A DNA stretch of 64,000 nt from Siniperca chuatsi (GCF_020085105.1 NC_058051.1:1910001-1974000), one strand, 5' to 3'; shown: positions 11,064 to 22,759, counted from the first letter of the stretch. The notes: generated from the sequence alone by a model not told the origin. Made by a program: numbers and translations.

Positions 11064-11632
11064 CTTTGTTCCTAAATGACCGTTCAGATTACTGACAGTG
11101 GTAATGAGTGGTGGTGACCAGGTTTAGGACGGCTCGTTCAGCCTCGGACTCTGTTATATGGCTCAGTATCCTGACGACAGTCATGTGCTTCACTGCTAAC
11201 AGCTGGATATGAAAGCTTGGACTTGGACTAAATGAGTTCAGGCTGTCAGATTCATGATTGACATCATCAGACTCCTTTATAACTGTGCACTCCTGACCTC
11301 TAGCGGCTGAAATTAGGTATTAACTTTCACATAAGCACCTTTTAAGAGAAGTGTTTTTTACTTGCTCAATATATTGAGATTAAAACAGTTAAAAATATCT
11401 GAAATATTTTCTACTGTGATAACGTTCTTGTGTTTGTCTGTAGGAAAGGAATATTGTCAGCAGACCCTCCTAAAGACTTTTACCTCTGATGAAATCGACA
11501 CAACTGCACCTACTGCTCCTACTGGTACTATTACTGCTAGGTACTGAAATACTGCTATATCAATAGTAAGTACCAGTGAGTCTCATTTACTGCTCCTGTG
11601 TTAATCTCCAGTAGTTACAAAGACTCAGTAAC

Positions 11633-11779
11633 AGAAGGAAAGGTCTTTAGGAGGCTCTCACCCTCCCTAACACTTTGTCAATGTTCAGTCCAAATCTATG
11701 TCTCCTGTTGTTCATACAGGCCTTTTTCACACAAGACATTCTCACACGTCACAGCAGGAAAAGCACATAAATACTCAAA
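11633..11779 (+). repeat. 145-bp direct repeat, right copy
   Basis: Partner of 10665-10813 and the ancestral position, since it is also present in units B and C. Confidence 0.8.
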
Positions 11780-12004
11780 TTAATGATGGCTGAATTCCAT
11801 TTAGCTGCTTCAGTTTCAGGGTCTTGGTATCGTTCATGCTGGCTCACTATCACATTGGCGTGGCTTATTGGGACACGAGAAAAGAACAGAGCCATCGTTA
11901 ATGTCAGTGCACCTGTGGTTCTTCTATGACAAGTCAAAATGTCTGCTGGAAAAAGGCCTATGTCATGACTTATGAACTGGTATAGGCCTAAATATTGCAT
12001 TATT

Positions 12005-12236
12005 TATATACATTTGCATCCAAATAATGTAATGCTCCTGCAGTTCAAGTTTTGGTAGCCATTTATTTTATATTATTGCTGGAAACAACATACCAAAATA
12101 TGTGTAAATTGTCTATTTGTTTTCTCAAAATGCCACCATTATATAGTGTATGGCTGACAGCGTATCTTTTTTTATTGATCTTTTCCTCACCCAACTAACA
12201 ATGACGCAGATATGATTTGAGTATTGACAAAGATGA
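12005..12236 (+). repeat. Intra-unit direct repeat, first copy (A)
   Basis: About 230 bp that recur in diverged form at 16464-16735 in the same unit (shared TACATTTGCATCCAAAT, TTTTGGTAGCCATTTATTTT, GTATGGCTGACAGCGTAT and GCAGATATGATTTGAGTAT). Unit B carries the same pair at 29955-30186 and 34894-35153, so the duplication predates the unit duplication. Confidence 0.7.
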
Positions 12237-13034
12237 ATTGTAGGAGGAGGTCCTAAGTTTCCAGCGTTGCACAACGGGGTTCATATGGAGGACACACACA
12301 CGCACACACACGCTGTATTTATGTCTATTTCTATGTATGTACATTGAGATCTACGAAAAACCACAGTCAAATTCCTGGTATTTGTGCACATACGTGGCCA
12401 ATAAAGCTAAGACAGGTATACTGAATATAAAACAAGCGCTTGGCACAAATCCAACAAGACAACTCATTCATCTCTATAAATCACACATCCCTGAGATGGC
12501 TACAAGTCTTCACCAGCTAAGCCAACACAAGGGCTTGGACCCAGATGCAGACAATGGAGACACGCAAGTATAGGGTTCAATCATTTAATGAAACAAAAAG
12601 GCTTACAAAGTTCTCAGACCAGTCAAACACCAGGAATGCAGTCATACAAATGCAAACCAGCCTGAGGGTGCAAACAACAGAGTTCAACAAAGCTGGCAAG
12701 GGCCAAACAAAATCTAGACGTACTCCAAAACTCAGGACGCTCGACATGCAGGCAACGAAGACGATTGAACACATGAGGGAAGGAGAGTCTTTCAAAATAA
12801 AACAGGAAATAACATACATGAACCCTCAAACCATGACCGGGTGAATCCGAGCACTGACCGCCCCAACCAGCTGTTATTACAACACATACACAAAATAACC
12901 ACAGGCAACTGCTCTTTAAAGGTACAATAGAGTTTATTTAACTTTAGCGCTGATTAATAATCAATAACTTCAGCCAACAACCACTAACGTCTATTCTAAA
13001 ACACAATAAGCATACAACAATCAGCAAGCCTGTA

Positions 13035-13037
<3 letters not shown>
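12237..13037. other. Spacer, no recognisable gene
   Basis: Shared with unit B at 30187-30985 at over 98% by eye. It contains a short CA-rich stretch (12291-12312) and a 460-bp block (about 12400-12860) that reads like an old repeat. The overlapping open frames on both strands have no known motifs. Confidence 0.35.

Positions 13038-13080
<43 letters not shown>
13038..13080. repeat. (TG)n microsatellite
   Basis: About 43 bp of uninterrupted TG. The orthologous tract in unit B (30986-31007) is about half as long, showing length change since duplication. Confidence 0.95.
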
Positions 13081-13082
<2 letters not shown>

Positions 13083-13827
13083 CATGTTCTTATATCCCGG
13101 TGAGTTAAGGTTAGGCAGTTAGTTGTGATGGTTAGGGGAATGCATTATGTCACTGACTGTCCCCCACGGGGATAGTGAAACAAACGTGTTTGTGTGGGTG
13201 CGGGGATGTATGTGTGTGTGTGGGACAATAGAGGAGGGGGTGCGAGGAAGATGGTGGCCATGACCACATGGGTGGTCGTCATGCACAGATTCGCGGGCAT
13301 TTGCAAAACTCAAACAAAGTTCATGGCGTTGAGCCAAAATGGAGGACACGCTATTTGCCCTCACGATGGCGTGGAGCGTAGCTAGTTATGCTACCACGCT
13401 ATCTGGGTCATTTGAGATGTGTGTGTAGGTGTGTATATGTATGCGCGTAAAGGTGTGTGGGTTAGTGGAGAGGAAAGAGAAGGAAAAGCAAACAGAGTAA
13501 GGTACAAGAGATCTCAAATGTCGTGGTGAAGCACAGTAGTTGTCCGTTTCTCACAAAGGAACCCGGCAGCAAACTTTCAGCCGTGTTTCTGGACTTTGGT
13601 CTGATAAAGCACAGTTATTAGCTTCCACAGTGGCTAACCGCAGCATGACGTCGGGTTGCGCTTTCTCCAAAAGTTGATTCTGTTTCAAAAGCAGACAGTT
13701 AAACAAAAAAACAGTTACTTTTGAGAGAAGTAACATGAACTTGACAACACTGGTGTTTACTGCCTGTCCTGCCTGTTTCTGTGACTCCTCACTTGTGTCT
13801 TTGTGTTATAGAAATGTCTCAAACACA
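13081..13827. other. Spacer shared with unit B, no gene
   Basis: GT-rich in parts. Unit B has extra segments here (for example 31590-31650 and 31700-31980), so the units differ by several indels. No exon supported. Confidence 0.35.
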
Positions 13828-14530
13828 CATCCTGCCTGGTCAATAACAAGGCTCACCAGCGCCTCTTCTTCCTGAGGACACTGAAGAAGACCCAACTGTC
13901 CTCAGCTGTCCTGGTGAACTTCTATTGCTGCACAGTAGAGAGCATCCTAACCAGCTGAGTCACAGTCTGGTATGGGAACTGCTCTGCTGCAGAGCGCTGG
14001 GCTCTGGAGCGGGTGGTGAAAACTGCCCAGCGCACCTCAGGGACTCCACTTCCAGCCACTGAGGACGTCCAGAGGAAACGCTGTCTGCGTCGAGCCCGCA
14101 GCATTCTTAAGACTCCTCTCCCCGCCCAGAGACTGGTTTCTCGCCTCAGGTGCCTCCGGACCAGGACCAGCAGACTGAGAAACAGCTTTTCCCAGAGCTG
14201 TCTTCCTGCTGAACTCTGCCCCCCCACTGACTCCACTGTCCCCTCATACACCTTAACTTCAATGCTGCTATATTGTTTTTGCTACATGTACCACATGTTC
14301 ATTTGCACTACTGGACTATTTATTTATACATACACTGCATCATTTGCACTCCAGTACAGTACTGCACTGTTAATACTGCAATAACTCATCATTACTGCAC
14401 TGTTAACTATTTGCCATCTGTATATAATGTCCAATTGTAAAATATTTTTAAAACTTGCTTATTGCACTTCTGGTTACCTAAACTGTTACCTGGCAGACTC
14501 GCACATGTGGATGACAGTAAAGTTGTGCTG
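13828..14530 (+). mobile_element. L2-like LINE 3' fragment (unit A)
   Basis: The + strand reads as the C-terminal end of a LINE ORF2: AHQRLFFLRTLKKTQLSSA, VTVWYGNCSAAERWAL, RVVKTAQRTSGTPLPA, VQRKRCLRRARSI. The frame is broken by a TGA where the family has a cysteine or tryptophan codon. It ends in GATGACAGTAAAGTTG. The unit B counterpart (32055-32875) is more complete and ends in the tandem ATCTAATC tail typical of this LINE type. This is a different family from the LINE at 2838. Confidence 0.8.
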
Positions 14531-15522
14531 TGATTCACTGCAGGTGTCTCAGCCAGCCAGCAGGACGTTTACAAGAATTTGCCATTTTTAAGATTTGTGG
14601 CAAACTAAGAAACAGTCAGACTGTGTGAGAATTAATAATTTAAACAAAGGTTGCTCGCCTATTATATTAATACCATGTTGAAACTTTTGTACACACATGC
14701 AGGGCATGAGGTTTAATAATTCAAAGAGTTGTCCTGCAGACTGCTGACTGCAGGAAAAGTCGATTAGCTGTTGCAAACAGGCTTACATTTATACAAAGAA
14801 ACAGGGATCAGAAACAACATCATGTACCGAGGACAGTATGTATTGTAATGGCCATGAAAGTGAAAAGTATCAGTTTTGGGGAACGAAGCAGAGACTTTAG
14901 CAACTTTCAAACAGATGAAGTGTAGGATTCCTCCACTAGGGCGCTGTCTCCACACGAAGGGTGGACTCGTGTGCCAAGAGGCTGGACCAGCCTGTGCACC
15001 ACCGAAGGGAGAGCTAAGTCTAAACCACAGCTCCTCCCCACCTCTGGAGAAACCAGATAGTTGTACATTCTCATTTAAAACTCTGTGTACTGTTAAGAAG
15101 AGCCCTCTTTCCTGGGATGATGGCTACAGATTAACATCTTTCTGACTGTGGTTTTCTGAATAGAAAAGATCCTTGTACAAGATATGTTTTGATCCTCCAA
15201 TGTTTTAATAAATGGCAAATTAAGGAATAGCTTCTCTCCAGACTTTTCTTTTGCAAATAAACGAACTTGCTGACAACTGCGTACAGACAGCTTCTTTGAG
15301 CTTGTAGCAGTTCACTATTAGCCGAGCTAGCTCGCTGTGCTTGTGTAAAACATGTGACAGAGCAGATTAAAACATCGCTCTCTACATGTTCACATGTTTC
15401 CGCTTGTTGATCAGGTGTATTGATAAAGTATTGGCCTTTTTATTGCACTCAGTTACAGTAACGAGCGTAGCTGTCGTCACCTCGAGTAATCTCCACCGCG
15501 GCCTGCTGACCTGCTGACTGCG

Positions 15523-15523
<1 letters not shown>
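14531..15523. other. Spacer, no recognisable gene
   Basis: Near-identical to 32940-33948 in unit B. A 89-codon + strand frame (14876-15145, twin at 33299-33568) lacks any domain signature and is probably fortuitous. Confidence 0.35.

Positions 15524-15588
<65 letters not shown>
15524..15588. repeat. (TG)n microsatellite
   Basis: About 65 bp of TG. Its unit B counterpart is at 33949-34016. Confidence 0.95.
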
Positions 15589-15859
15589 AGGAGCTCAGCC
15601 CGACACAGACAGCAGGAGGCTGCAGTGAGCATGATAATACTACGGTCTTTAATGATTTGACCCCGGGGCCCGTTTAATACCGGGTCTCAGTACCCATCCC
15701 TACTCCATCGGTACTGTGCAACTCTCAACAGAGACAGCTACTTCCATCATCAGCTCCGGAAAAAGACACGTTTAATTCTTTTTGCCCGATCGGGCAAGTG
15801 AGTTGCTAGATTTACTTGCCCGATGTGGCATTTTACTTGTTACTCCTTATTGTTGAGCC

Positions 15860-15897
<38 letters not shown>

Positions 15898-16463
15898 TTA
15901 CATTCATTTAATAAAATGTTGCAGTGTAGTATAGTTCTCGCTTATTTGTACTTTTTAACTGCAAATATACATTTTTATTATTATTATTAAATCTTATTTT
16001 GCTTATCTGTAAATATGAAACAACCAAATACCAACAGAGCCTTAATGCTTCGTAAATTTGTTCCCCAGCAGTCCTCATACCTCAGCAACAGCACTGGGCT
16101 TTGTCAGGTCTAACATGATATGTGAGCTCTGTCTGAGCTGGTGGCCTACTGGCAGTGTAATAATGTTTCTATCTGTTCTGCAGTTTGCCTTCAGTGAACA
16201 GTGAAGAAGATCCAAGTCTGTTTGTGAAAACTAACCAGTTGCCTTTGATGGAGAGAATAAAGCCCTGATGCAGAGACAGGATCGTCGCCCTCTGCACCTT
16301 TATGAGCCATGTCATACACAAAGTACTCCATGTAAAGGTGTATAGCTGTCTACTTTAGGGGACCATCAGAAAGCATACCAGGGACGCAAGAGACATCTTC
16401 AAGCCTTCAGTCGGCCACTGCAGCTGCTCTCCTGCATTACATCTTTGTGATGCACTACTGATG
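15589..16463. other. Spacer with (CA)n tract, no gene
   Basis: Contains a (CA)n tract at about 15863-15896 (unit B 34290-34328) and a repeat-like palindromic stretch TTGCCCGATCGGGCAAGTGA around 15780. No exon supported. Confidence 0.4.
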
Positions 16464-16735
16464 GATACATTTGCATCCAAATCCTTTAATGCAACTGCAG
16501 CTGAAGTTTTGGTAGCCATTTATTTTATTGTATTGCTGGAAACAGAAACGAAACACAACATGGGCACTAATCACAAATGTTTGTTTTGTCAAAATGTCAC
16601 CATTATACAGTGTATGGCTGACAGCGTATGTTTTTATAGCTCTTTTCCTCAGACAGCTACAGATTAAATGATGATACAGTGATGATACAGTGCAGGAGGA
16701 GAAGAGCAGATATGATTTGAGTATAGACAAAGGTC
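16464..16735 (+). repeat. Intra-unit direct repeat, second copy (A)
   Basis: Diverged partner of 12005-12236. Confidence 0.7.
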
Positions 16736-16899
16736 TTAAAGCTGGGGTAGGTAATGTATTTCAGAAGCATTTTTCTTATATTTGTTGAAATTCAGCTTTA
16801 AGTTACACAGTATGGCTGATTTTGAGGACCTGTGTTTTCTTTTCTGACAGCTACAGATTAAATGATGTGAGAGAATGAAGAACAGGCCAGTGGGAGGAT

Positions 16900-16997
16900 T
16901 TTAATATAACTGCAGTGTTGTTCATCCAGGCCACATTTGCGGACTTCCGCTTTTTTCTTTGAAGGCTGCTTCAGTTTTTCTGAGACGCTGAAACCAG
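16900..16997 (+). promoter_or_regulatory. Candidate non-coding first exon for receptor copy B
   Basis: A GC-richer stretch ends in AAACCAG|GTGAGTCG at 16997/16998, a strong splice donor, and a TATA-like TTTAATATAAC lies just upstream (about 16899-16909). Receptor copy B appears to need an upstream exon, because its coding exon 1 is preceded by an acceptor (TTTTCTTTCAG, ending 22752). The same sequence at about 35320-35417 would serve copy C. This is inference only; the distance is about 5.8 kb. Confidence 0.2.
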
Positions 16998-17098
16998 GTG
17001 AGTCGTTCGTCTTTTCTCTCGATATATTTCATTAAAGAAGTAACGCAGTAAAACTCTGCAGAGCCAGCTGCTGTTATATTACCGCTGAAAGTCCTGCA

Positions 17099-17242
17099 GC
17101 CCGGCTGCTGTGGGTCCAGATGTTCCGGTGATCGGTTATTTAAGGTGAAACAAGAGCTGTCCTGCCGAGTGCAGCTAAAGAGAAACGGCCGGACTCTGGA
17201 AAGATTTCTGTTTAAACAGGATTCAACCTTCTTTGATCTTAG
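17099..17242 (+). repeat. Second intra-unit direct repeat, first copy (A)
   Basis: Repeated with some deletions at 18101-18215 (shared GGTCCAGATGTTC, GTGAAACAAGAG, and AAGATTTCTGTTTAAACAGG). The same pair occurs in unit B (35518-35661 and 36521-36635). Confidence 0.7.
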
Positions 17243-17663
17243 CAGCTCAAGAGTTATTAAATAATGATCCGATAAAGAAGGATTCTGTGGAAAGACTATT
17301 ACATGTTCAGTTTCAGGTCCGTACACCAGAACAACTGAGTGTTTTTATGTATGTGCTTTACTTTCTGTTTTAAGGACTGAACTTGATAAAAACTGGACCA
17401 GGAGCGCGGTGCTCTGTAACAAACAGAACTGGCTGACGTTGTCCCACAGCTCTCAATTCAATTTTCAGTTCAGTTGGGCTTTAATGGCATCATGGGAAAC
17501 AGATGTTAATGTTTGTTATTGCCAAAGCAAGTGTGAAATAAAAACATGCATAAACTGAAGAAATGTGCTATTCAAATATATACAGATTAGTAAAATGATA
17601 ATAAAAATTGTAGACTTGCAGTTAAAAAATACAAATTAGTGACAACTATATAAACGCTGCAAC

Positions 17664-17709
<46 letters not shown>

Positions 17710-18015
17710 TGCATGCTATCTCTCTCTCCCTTGTTTCTCCTCCTTGTCGTCCCTGTTAAAGGGGTTTTGGGTGTATTGTCAGTGTAGAGAGACAGGAAAC
17801 GGGGGGGGGGGGAGACGGCCTGACATGCAGCAACGGAAGAGATAGGGTGGTGGTTAAAAAAGTACTGCTGTTATTCATAAGACCACAACAAGTCGCTTAA
17901 CAGAAAAGGTAAATGTATGTAACTAATGAATCTCTGAGTCTAAACTCTGTTTGGTCAGAGCTTTCAGCTGCGTCTCAGTCTTTACTCAGCAAATCAGGTC
18001 ATAATCATACAAATA

Positions 18016-18048
<33 letters not shown>

Positions 18049-18100
18049 CTTAGTATCATCGGGAGTGCTTTGGATAGGAAGCGCTGCATCCTAATGGCAC
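17243..18100. other. Spacer with two (TG)n tracts, no gene
   Basis: TG microsatellites at about 17667-17708 and 18018-18047. A run of about 11 G at 17801-17811 is only 4-5 G in unit B (36231), a typical homopolymer change. No exon seen. Confidence 0.45.
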
Positions 18101-18215
18101 AGCCCAGCTGTGGTCCAGATGTTCTGGTGAAACAAGAGCCGAGTGCAGCTAAAGAGAAGCGACCAGACACTGGAAAGATTTCTGTTTAAACAGGATTCAA
18201 CCTTCTTTGATCTTC
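18101..18215 (+). repeat. Second intra-unit direct repeat, second copy (A)
   Basis: Partner of 17099-17242. Confidence 0.7.
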
Positions 18216-18257
18216 AGTCTGTAGTTTCTGAACGTTTACAGTCAGGCCCGGTTCTTG

Positions 18258-18456
18258 CTCTGTCAGCACATAATCAATATTAAAGGACCCAGATCCAAAT
18301 AGGGGCCAAAAACCCTGATGGGGACTGGCCGGTCTCTCTTACAGCCAAGCACCCTCGTGTGTTGAGTCAGAGCAGCTTTATATGCTCCAAAGCTACATTA
18401 GAGCTGCAGTGAGGCGCTGTGTCCTGTGTGAGACCAGATCAGGTTCAGTCATCATG
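18258..18456 (+). repeat. Third intra-unit direct repeat, first copy (A)
   Basis: Contains CAGCACATAATCAATATTAA and the 110-bp block TTATATGCTCCAAAGCTACA through TTCAGTCATCATG. It recurs at 20852-20998 in this unit, and as a pair in unit B at 36680-36878 and 39289-39440. Confidence 0.75.
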
Positions 18457-18618
18457 TCATTTTTATATCTTACTTTGCTTTTCTGTACATATGGAGTTTT
18501 AATAGCACGATTCTTCTGTTTATGTACATGTTTTATTTCACACTTGTTTTGGCAATGTAAACCTCTCCCATGTTAATAAAGCCCAGCTGAAGTGAAGTGA
18601 AGTGAATTGATTGGATGT

Positions 18619-19175
18619 CAGAATCACAATCAGAATCAGAAATACTTCATTGATCCCTGAAGGGAAACTCTTTGTTACAGCAGCTCGTCTTTACGTCAGT
18701 GCACACAGGAGAAAGTGCTAGCAAAAAATACAATACACTATAAAAACTATAAAACAGGTCAGAAAATAAATTAAGTACCAAGTGGGTTTACTGGTTGATG
18801 ATGATAATACGGTATAATAATACAATGTGATATTATAAGTAATAAGTAGTAGTGCAACAGCAGTAATGGAGGTATGAATAATAAATAGGAGAAACTAAAT
18901 ATTGCATAGGAGTATTAAACAGAATATTGCACAATTATTTCAAGTATGGCAGAGATGTTAATGATCAGTGTCCAGTTTAGTGACTTCGGGTCATACAGAC
19001 CGACACTTAGAGGGAGGAGTTAAAGAGTTTGATGGCCACAGGCAGGAATGACTTCCTGTGGGGCTCTGTGGTGCATTGTGGGGGGATGAGTCTTTCACTG
19101 AAGGTGCTCCTTTGCTTGAGCAGCACGTCATGGAGCGGGTGGGAGACACTGTCCAAGATGGCGTGTAGTTTGGAT
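18619..19175 (-). mobile_element. 3' fragment of the same LINE family as 2838-5767 (unit A)
   Basis: The sequence matches 2838-3480 closely: tail CAGAATCAGAAATACTTCAT, the 3' UTR (GCAAAAAATACAATACACTA), and the reverse-transcriptase C-terminus around 19010-19170. It is truncated at its 5' side. An identical fragment lies in unit B (37041-37597), so this insertion predates the unit duplication, unlike the longer LINE at 2838. Confidence 0.85.
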
Positions 19176-20234
19176 GTGCAGATGTTGAGCCCGCTCCTTG
19201 GCGGTGATGGGGGCTACCAGAGGATGCAGTAGGTCCAAGTCCAGTAGAGGAAAGAAGAGGACTGATGGGAGTCCAGGTGTGGCAGGGAGCCCGAATGCCT
19301 CTTCTCTGTCTGCCAGGCAAATGTGTTTGTTGTCGATTGACTGGCGGTGTTAAAAGATGCAGCACTGCAGCTTCGTGGCATCCATCCAGTTCCTTAATCT
19401 CTGATCTCAGCTTGTTAGAGGCGTCCCTAAAAGGGCAGGTGGGGGAGACTGATAAGGCAAACTGTTGGTGACCTCGCTGGCCTCATCAGTCTCACCAGCA
19501 CAGACAGGAGAGAGCCGTCGTCTCTCTTTATCAGCGAGGTCGGTGTCACAGAATTCTATTTTAATTTGCATTTAAATGTTTTTATGCTGTTTTTCTATTT
19601 TTTAAATGTTTTTAATGCATTATGTAAAGCACTGTGAATTGTCTGTGTATGAAATGTGCTATACTAATGCACTTGCCTCGGGTAAGGTGTTGTCCCAGAA
19701 AAGAGAAACTAAATCTAAAACCTACAAACTGTAGACAGTTTGTAGGTTTGGATTGCAGTCGCATTTTCTTGCCACAGTTTCATGTTGTAAGAACTGAAAC
19801 TACATATTTGACACGTAAATGCAGAGTAAACGTTTCATCTTCAGCCAGTGTTGAGATGTGAAACAAGAAAAACCCTCTTAACAGTCAGTAAAATGGTTTT
19901 GTGTCAGTACATCACAATTCAGAATTCATTGTTGGGAAGTTAAATCAGATTTTATTTTAAATCAAATTTAATTTAATATGGAGGTGGCTTTAGTGCCACA
20001 ATCAGGAAAATCAATTGTGTACTTCATTTTGGACGAGACTGGACCGTACTGCAAAGTCTGATGCATAATTATTCATGGAAAATGATTTTTCTTTTAAATC
20101 TAATGTATCATCACTTCCAAATTTATAAATGAAAGGATTACAATGTAAAAAATCCCAGAATTTCAAATGTCAGGATAATTGGATGAAATGTATCAAAATG
20201 TGCTACTGTGTGTCATAAAACATATTGCTGTAAT
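19176..20234. other. Spacer, no recognisable gene
   Basis: Follows the LINE fragment. Around 19590-19670 a TTTTAATGCATTATGTAAAGC stretch resembles the 3' end of common fish repeats. Inverted AAACCTACAAACTGTAGACA / CAGTTTGTAGGTTT at 19717-19749 can form a short hairpin. No exon supported. Confidence 0.4.
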
Positions 20235-20273
20235 ATATATATATATATATATATATACAGTATATATACAGCA
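20235..20273. repeat. (TA)n microsatellite
   Basis: TA repeat followed by an imperfect TATATACAG unit. Its twin is at 38656-38693 in unit B. Confidence 0.9.
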
Positions 20274-20851
20274 TTTACGTTTGTGTGTTACTGGCTAAAA
20301 GTAGATATAATGCAGCTGGCTAGCGTCTCATCCACAGTCCCAGTTTGTAACGCAGGCTTTTCTTTAAAAATGTCTAATCCCCAAACCCAAGCTGAGATGA
20401 TGATAACCTAGACGACATCGTAAGGGGTTATTTTCTCAGGCTTGACCAAGCTCCATCAGAACCACAGGAGACACTGTTTGAGTATTTTCACAGCTGAGTT
20501 CTCATGATGAGTAAACCTTTGTGTGAAGTCGGTGGGCTTTCCGTTGAACTTGTGAGCAGCATCAAAGCAGTTGAAGTGTATGATCTTCACACTGTGATCG
20601 GTGTCGCTGGTTCTGAGCTTAGCGTTTGAGTTTCTGCCCTCGGGTTATCAGGATCTCTCGTTTCACAGGTTTGGATTTTGTTTTCCCTTAAAAATAACAA
20701 CCTTCATTTAAAAACTGCATTTTGTGTTTACTTGTGTTATCTTTGACTAATATTTAAATTAGTTTGATGATCTGAAACATTTAAGTGTGACAAACATGAA
20801 AGAAAATAAGAAATCAGGAAGGGGACAAACACTTTTGCACACCACTGTATA

Positions 20852-20998
20852 TCAGCACATAATCAATATTAAAGGTTCCAGTCTCTCTTACAGCCCTCGT
20901 GTGTTGAGTCAGAGCAGCTTTATATGCTCCAAAGCTACATTAGAGCTGCAGTGAGGCGCTGTGTCCTGTGTGAGACCAGATCAGGTTCAGTCATCATG
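20852..20998 (+). repeat. Third intra-unit direct repeat, second copy (A)
   Basis: Partner of 18258-18456, lacking about 40 bp in its middle. Confidence 0.75.
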
Positions 20999-21849
20999 AG
21001 ACTGTCACGCAACAGATGTCCGGACTTCATCGATCCGTCAATCAGCCGGAGACAGAGGGACAGCAGGGAGGCAGACAGAGACATCTGATCCCGAACTTAG
21101 AGGAGGAAGCGTTCTTCAGCAGAGCTGCACAGATTTACACCCCCTGCTCATTAACCTGAAAGCTGGGGGGCGCAATTTATTTACAAGCTTTTTGTTATAA
21201 TTCTCCTCACATCAACAGCAATCAATGAATCAAATGATCCATCATTTCATTTACCTGCCGCCTACCTGCACGTGCACTCGCTGCCATGGAGATGTGTTTA
21301 GGGGGCGTGGCTTTGGAGGGGGGGCTGAAGTGTTGGGGGGGGGATCTCAGTTGGATCCTTTCAAAGTCGAGCTGTCTCTTGGTTTCTCCTGCTTCCCTAC
21401 GCTAGCTTTAGTCCTTAACTTTGTCTCTGGAGACCTGGAGTCAAATAGTTTTAAATTGGATTCCAGCCCTTTTGACTTCACAGTGAGAATTTCATAAGAA
21501 CTGAAAAACAGGGGATGCAAATCTCAGCAGTTGTGCAGTTGATTTCTTTTTTAATTTTGCCTGTGTGTCCACAGGTTTGTCAACACACAGCAGATATCTG
21601 TTTGTAAATGGACAGAGAGTCTGTGTCCCATGTTGCTCTGAGCTTTAGTTCTTTCAAACATGTATTGGTAGTAAAAAACCAAAAATGCGCAGCAGGTTTA
21701 ATGATGTCATAAAACAGAAGAGCGAAGCCACTGGGTTAAAAGAACTCACGTTACAGAAATGCCAACAAACTGTGGAAAGATGGCTGCACTGACACTTAGG
21801 CCTACATCTAAATACAAGCCAATATTCACACTCATCACTTCAGCTAATT
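20999..21849. other. Spacer, no recognisable gene
   Basis: G-rich runs at 21300-21350 differ in length from unit B (39745-39780). No exon supported. Confidence 0.35.
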
Positions 21850-22165
21850 AGAGGAATACTTTGACATCTTGGGAAATGTGCTTATTTGCTTTCTGGCAGA
21901 GAATTAGAAAAGAAGATCGATAGCACTCTGTTTGATATAAGGATGTTAAATATAAGGCTTCAGCCAGTTAGCTTAGCTTAGCACAAAGAGAGCCGAGGCT
22001 AACAAAATCTTCCTACCAGCACCTGTAAAGCTCAGTCACTAACACGTTTAACAGCTGTCAGTTTGTCGTTTCACAGGGGGAAATATGTCCGACTGTTTGT
22101 GGGCTCTGAGCAGTTGCCAGGCAACCAGCAGAGACTCCAGGAAGTTACTGCTCCTAGCCAAGAAG
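21850..22165 (+). repeat. Fish interspersed repeat of the GCTTAGCTTAGC family (unit A)
   Basis: Recognised by GAATACTTTGACATCTTGGG, CTTATTTGCTTTCTGGCAGA, AGTTAGCTTAGCTTAGCACA, AGCACCTGTAAAGCTCA and TTGCCAGGCAACCAGCAGAG in order. The same family occurs at 40281-40597 (unit B) and in diverged form at 60262-60560. The 116-codon frame at 22063-22413 lies partly in this repeat and is not considered a gene. Confidence 0.7.
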
Positions 22166-22752
22166 CCATTATTCCCACCCAAGAAAACGTTGCTTTGAAA
22201 AGCAGCTGCACGCTGTTTGTTCTTCGGCTGGTTTCGCTTGTTAACAAACTACTGAAAATATATCGGGTAAAAAATATAACTGGTTTAATCTGCAGTGACC
22301 AGTTAATAAACAGATTCCCAGTGAAGGGTAAAAGACTTCTAGGATTCACCTGTGGTTCCTCATCTCAGGCTCCTCTGAAAGCCTCCTCTCTCCTCCGTGA
22401 CATGTTTAAGTGATTCATCAACATCCTCAGTTACTTATTTTCACTGTATTTGAACTTTGAACACAGCAGTAAAAGACAGTTAGTGTGCAACACCCAAGGT
22501 AGCACTGGAGCAAAGCTCAGTGTCGCTCGCTGTAGAAAAACAGCAGCTCAGGCTGCTTTAAAGCGGTTATGCACCCGGTCATGTGTGGACAGTTGAAACC
22601 TAAACATCAGGTTTCTCCAGCACAAATGTAGCTGTGTCAGCCAGGTTTCTCATTCACATGATGTTGAAGACGGCCGCTCGCTGCAGAAAGCTGGAAATAA
22701 ACTGTTTGCTTAGCGGGTAGTGTAATCTCTACATGGATATGTTTTCTTTCAG
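22166..22752. other. Upstream region of receptor copy B
   Basis: No gene seen. It ends with a polypyrimidine acceptor TGTTTTCTTTCAG (22752), which suggests that the 5' UTR of copy B continues in an exon further upstream. Confidence 0.4.
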
Positions 22753-22759
22753 TTTCCAG

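Noticed and set aside
11362..11547. Possible exon with TSDEIDTTAPTAPTGT after a TTTTTCAG acceptor in units B and C
   Set aside because: The acceptor is missing in unit A, no donor in a consistent phase follows, and no family is recognised.
12545..12844. Overlapping 70-99 codon frames on both strands
   Set aside because: Both strands are open at once in a repeat-like, low-information block, which is typical of chance frames.
14876..15145. 89-codon + strand frame, also at 33299-33568
   Set aside because: No domain or splice context. Its conservation is explained by recent segmental duplication.
15524..15588. CRISPR-like or satellite array
   Set aside because: It is a simple dinucleotide microsatellite in a vertebrate genome, with no spacers.
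16922..17326. 134-codon minus-strand frame, also at 35341-35745
   Set aside because: Kept only because the units are near-identical copies. No domain, and it overlaps the candidate donor and an intra-unit direct repeat on the other strand.
22063..22413. 116-codon + strand frame, also at 40495-40845
   Set aside because: Its first third lies in a known-type interspersed fish repeat, with no recognisable protein motif.
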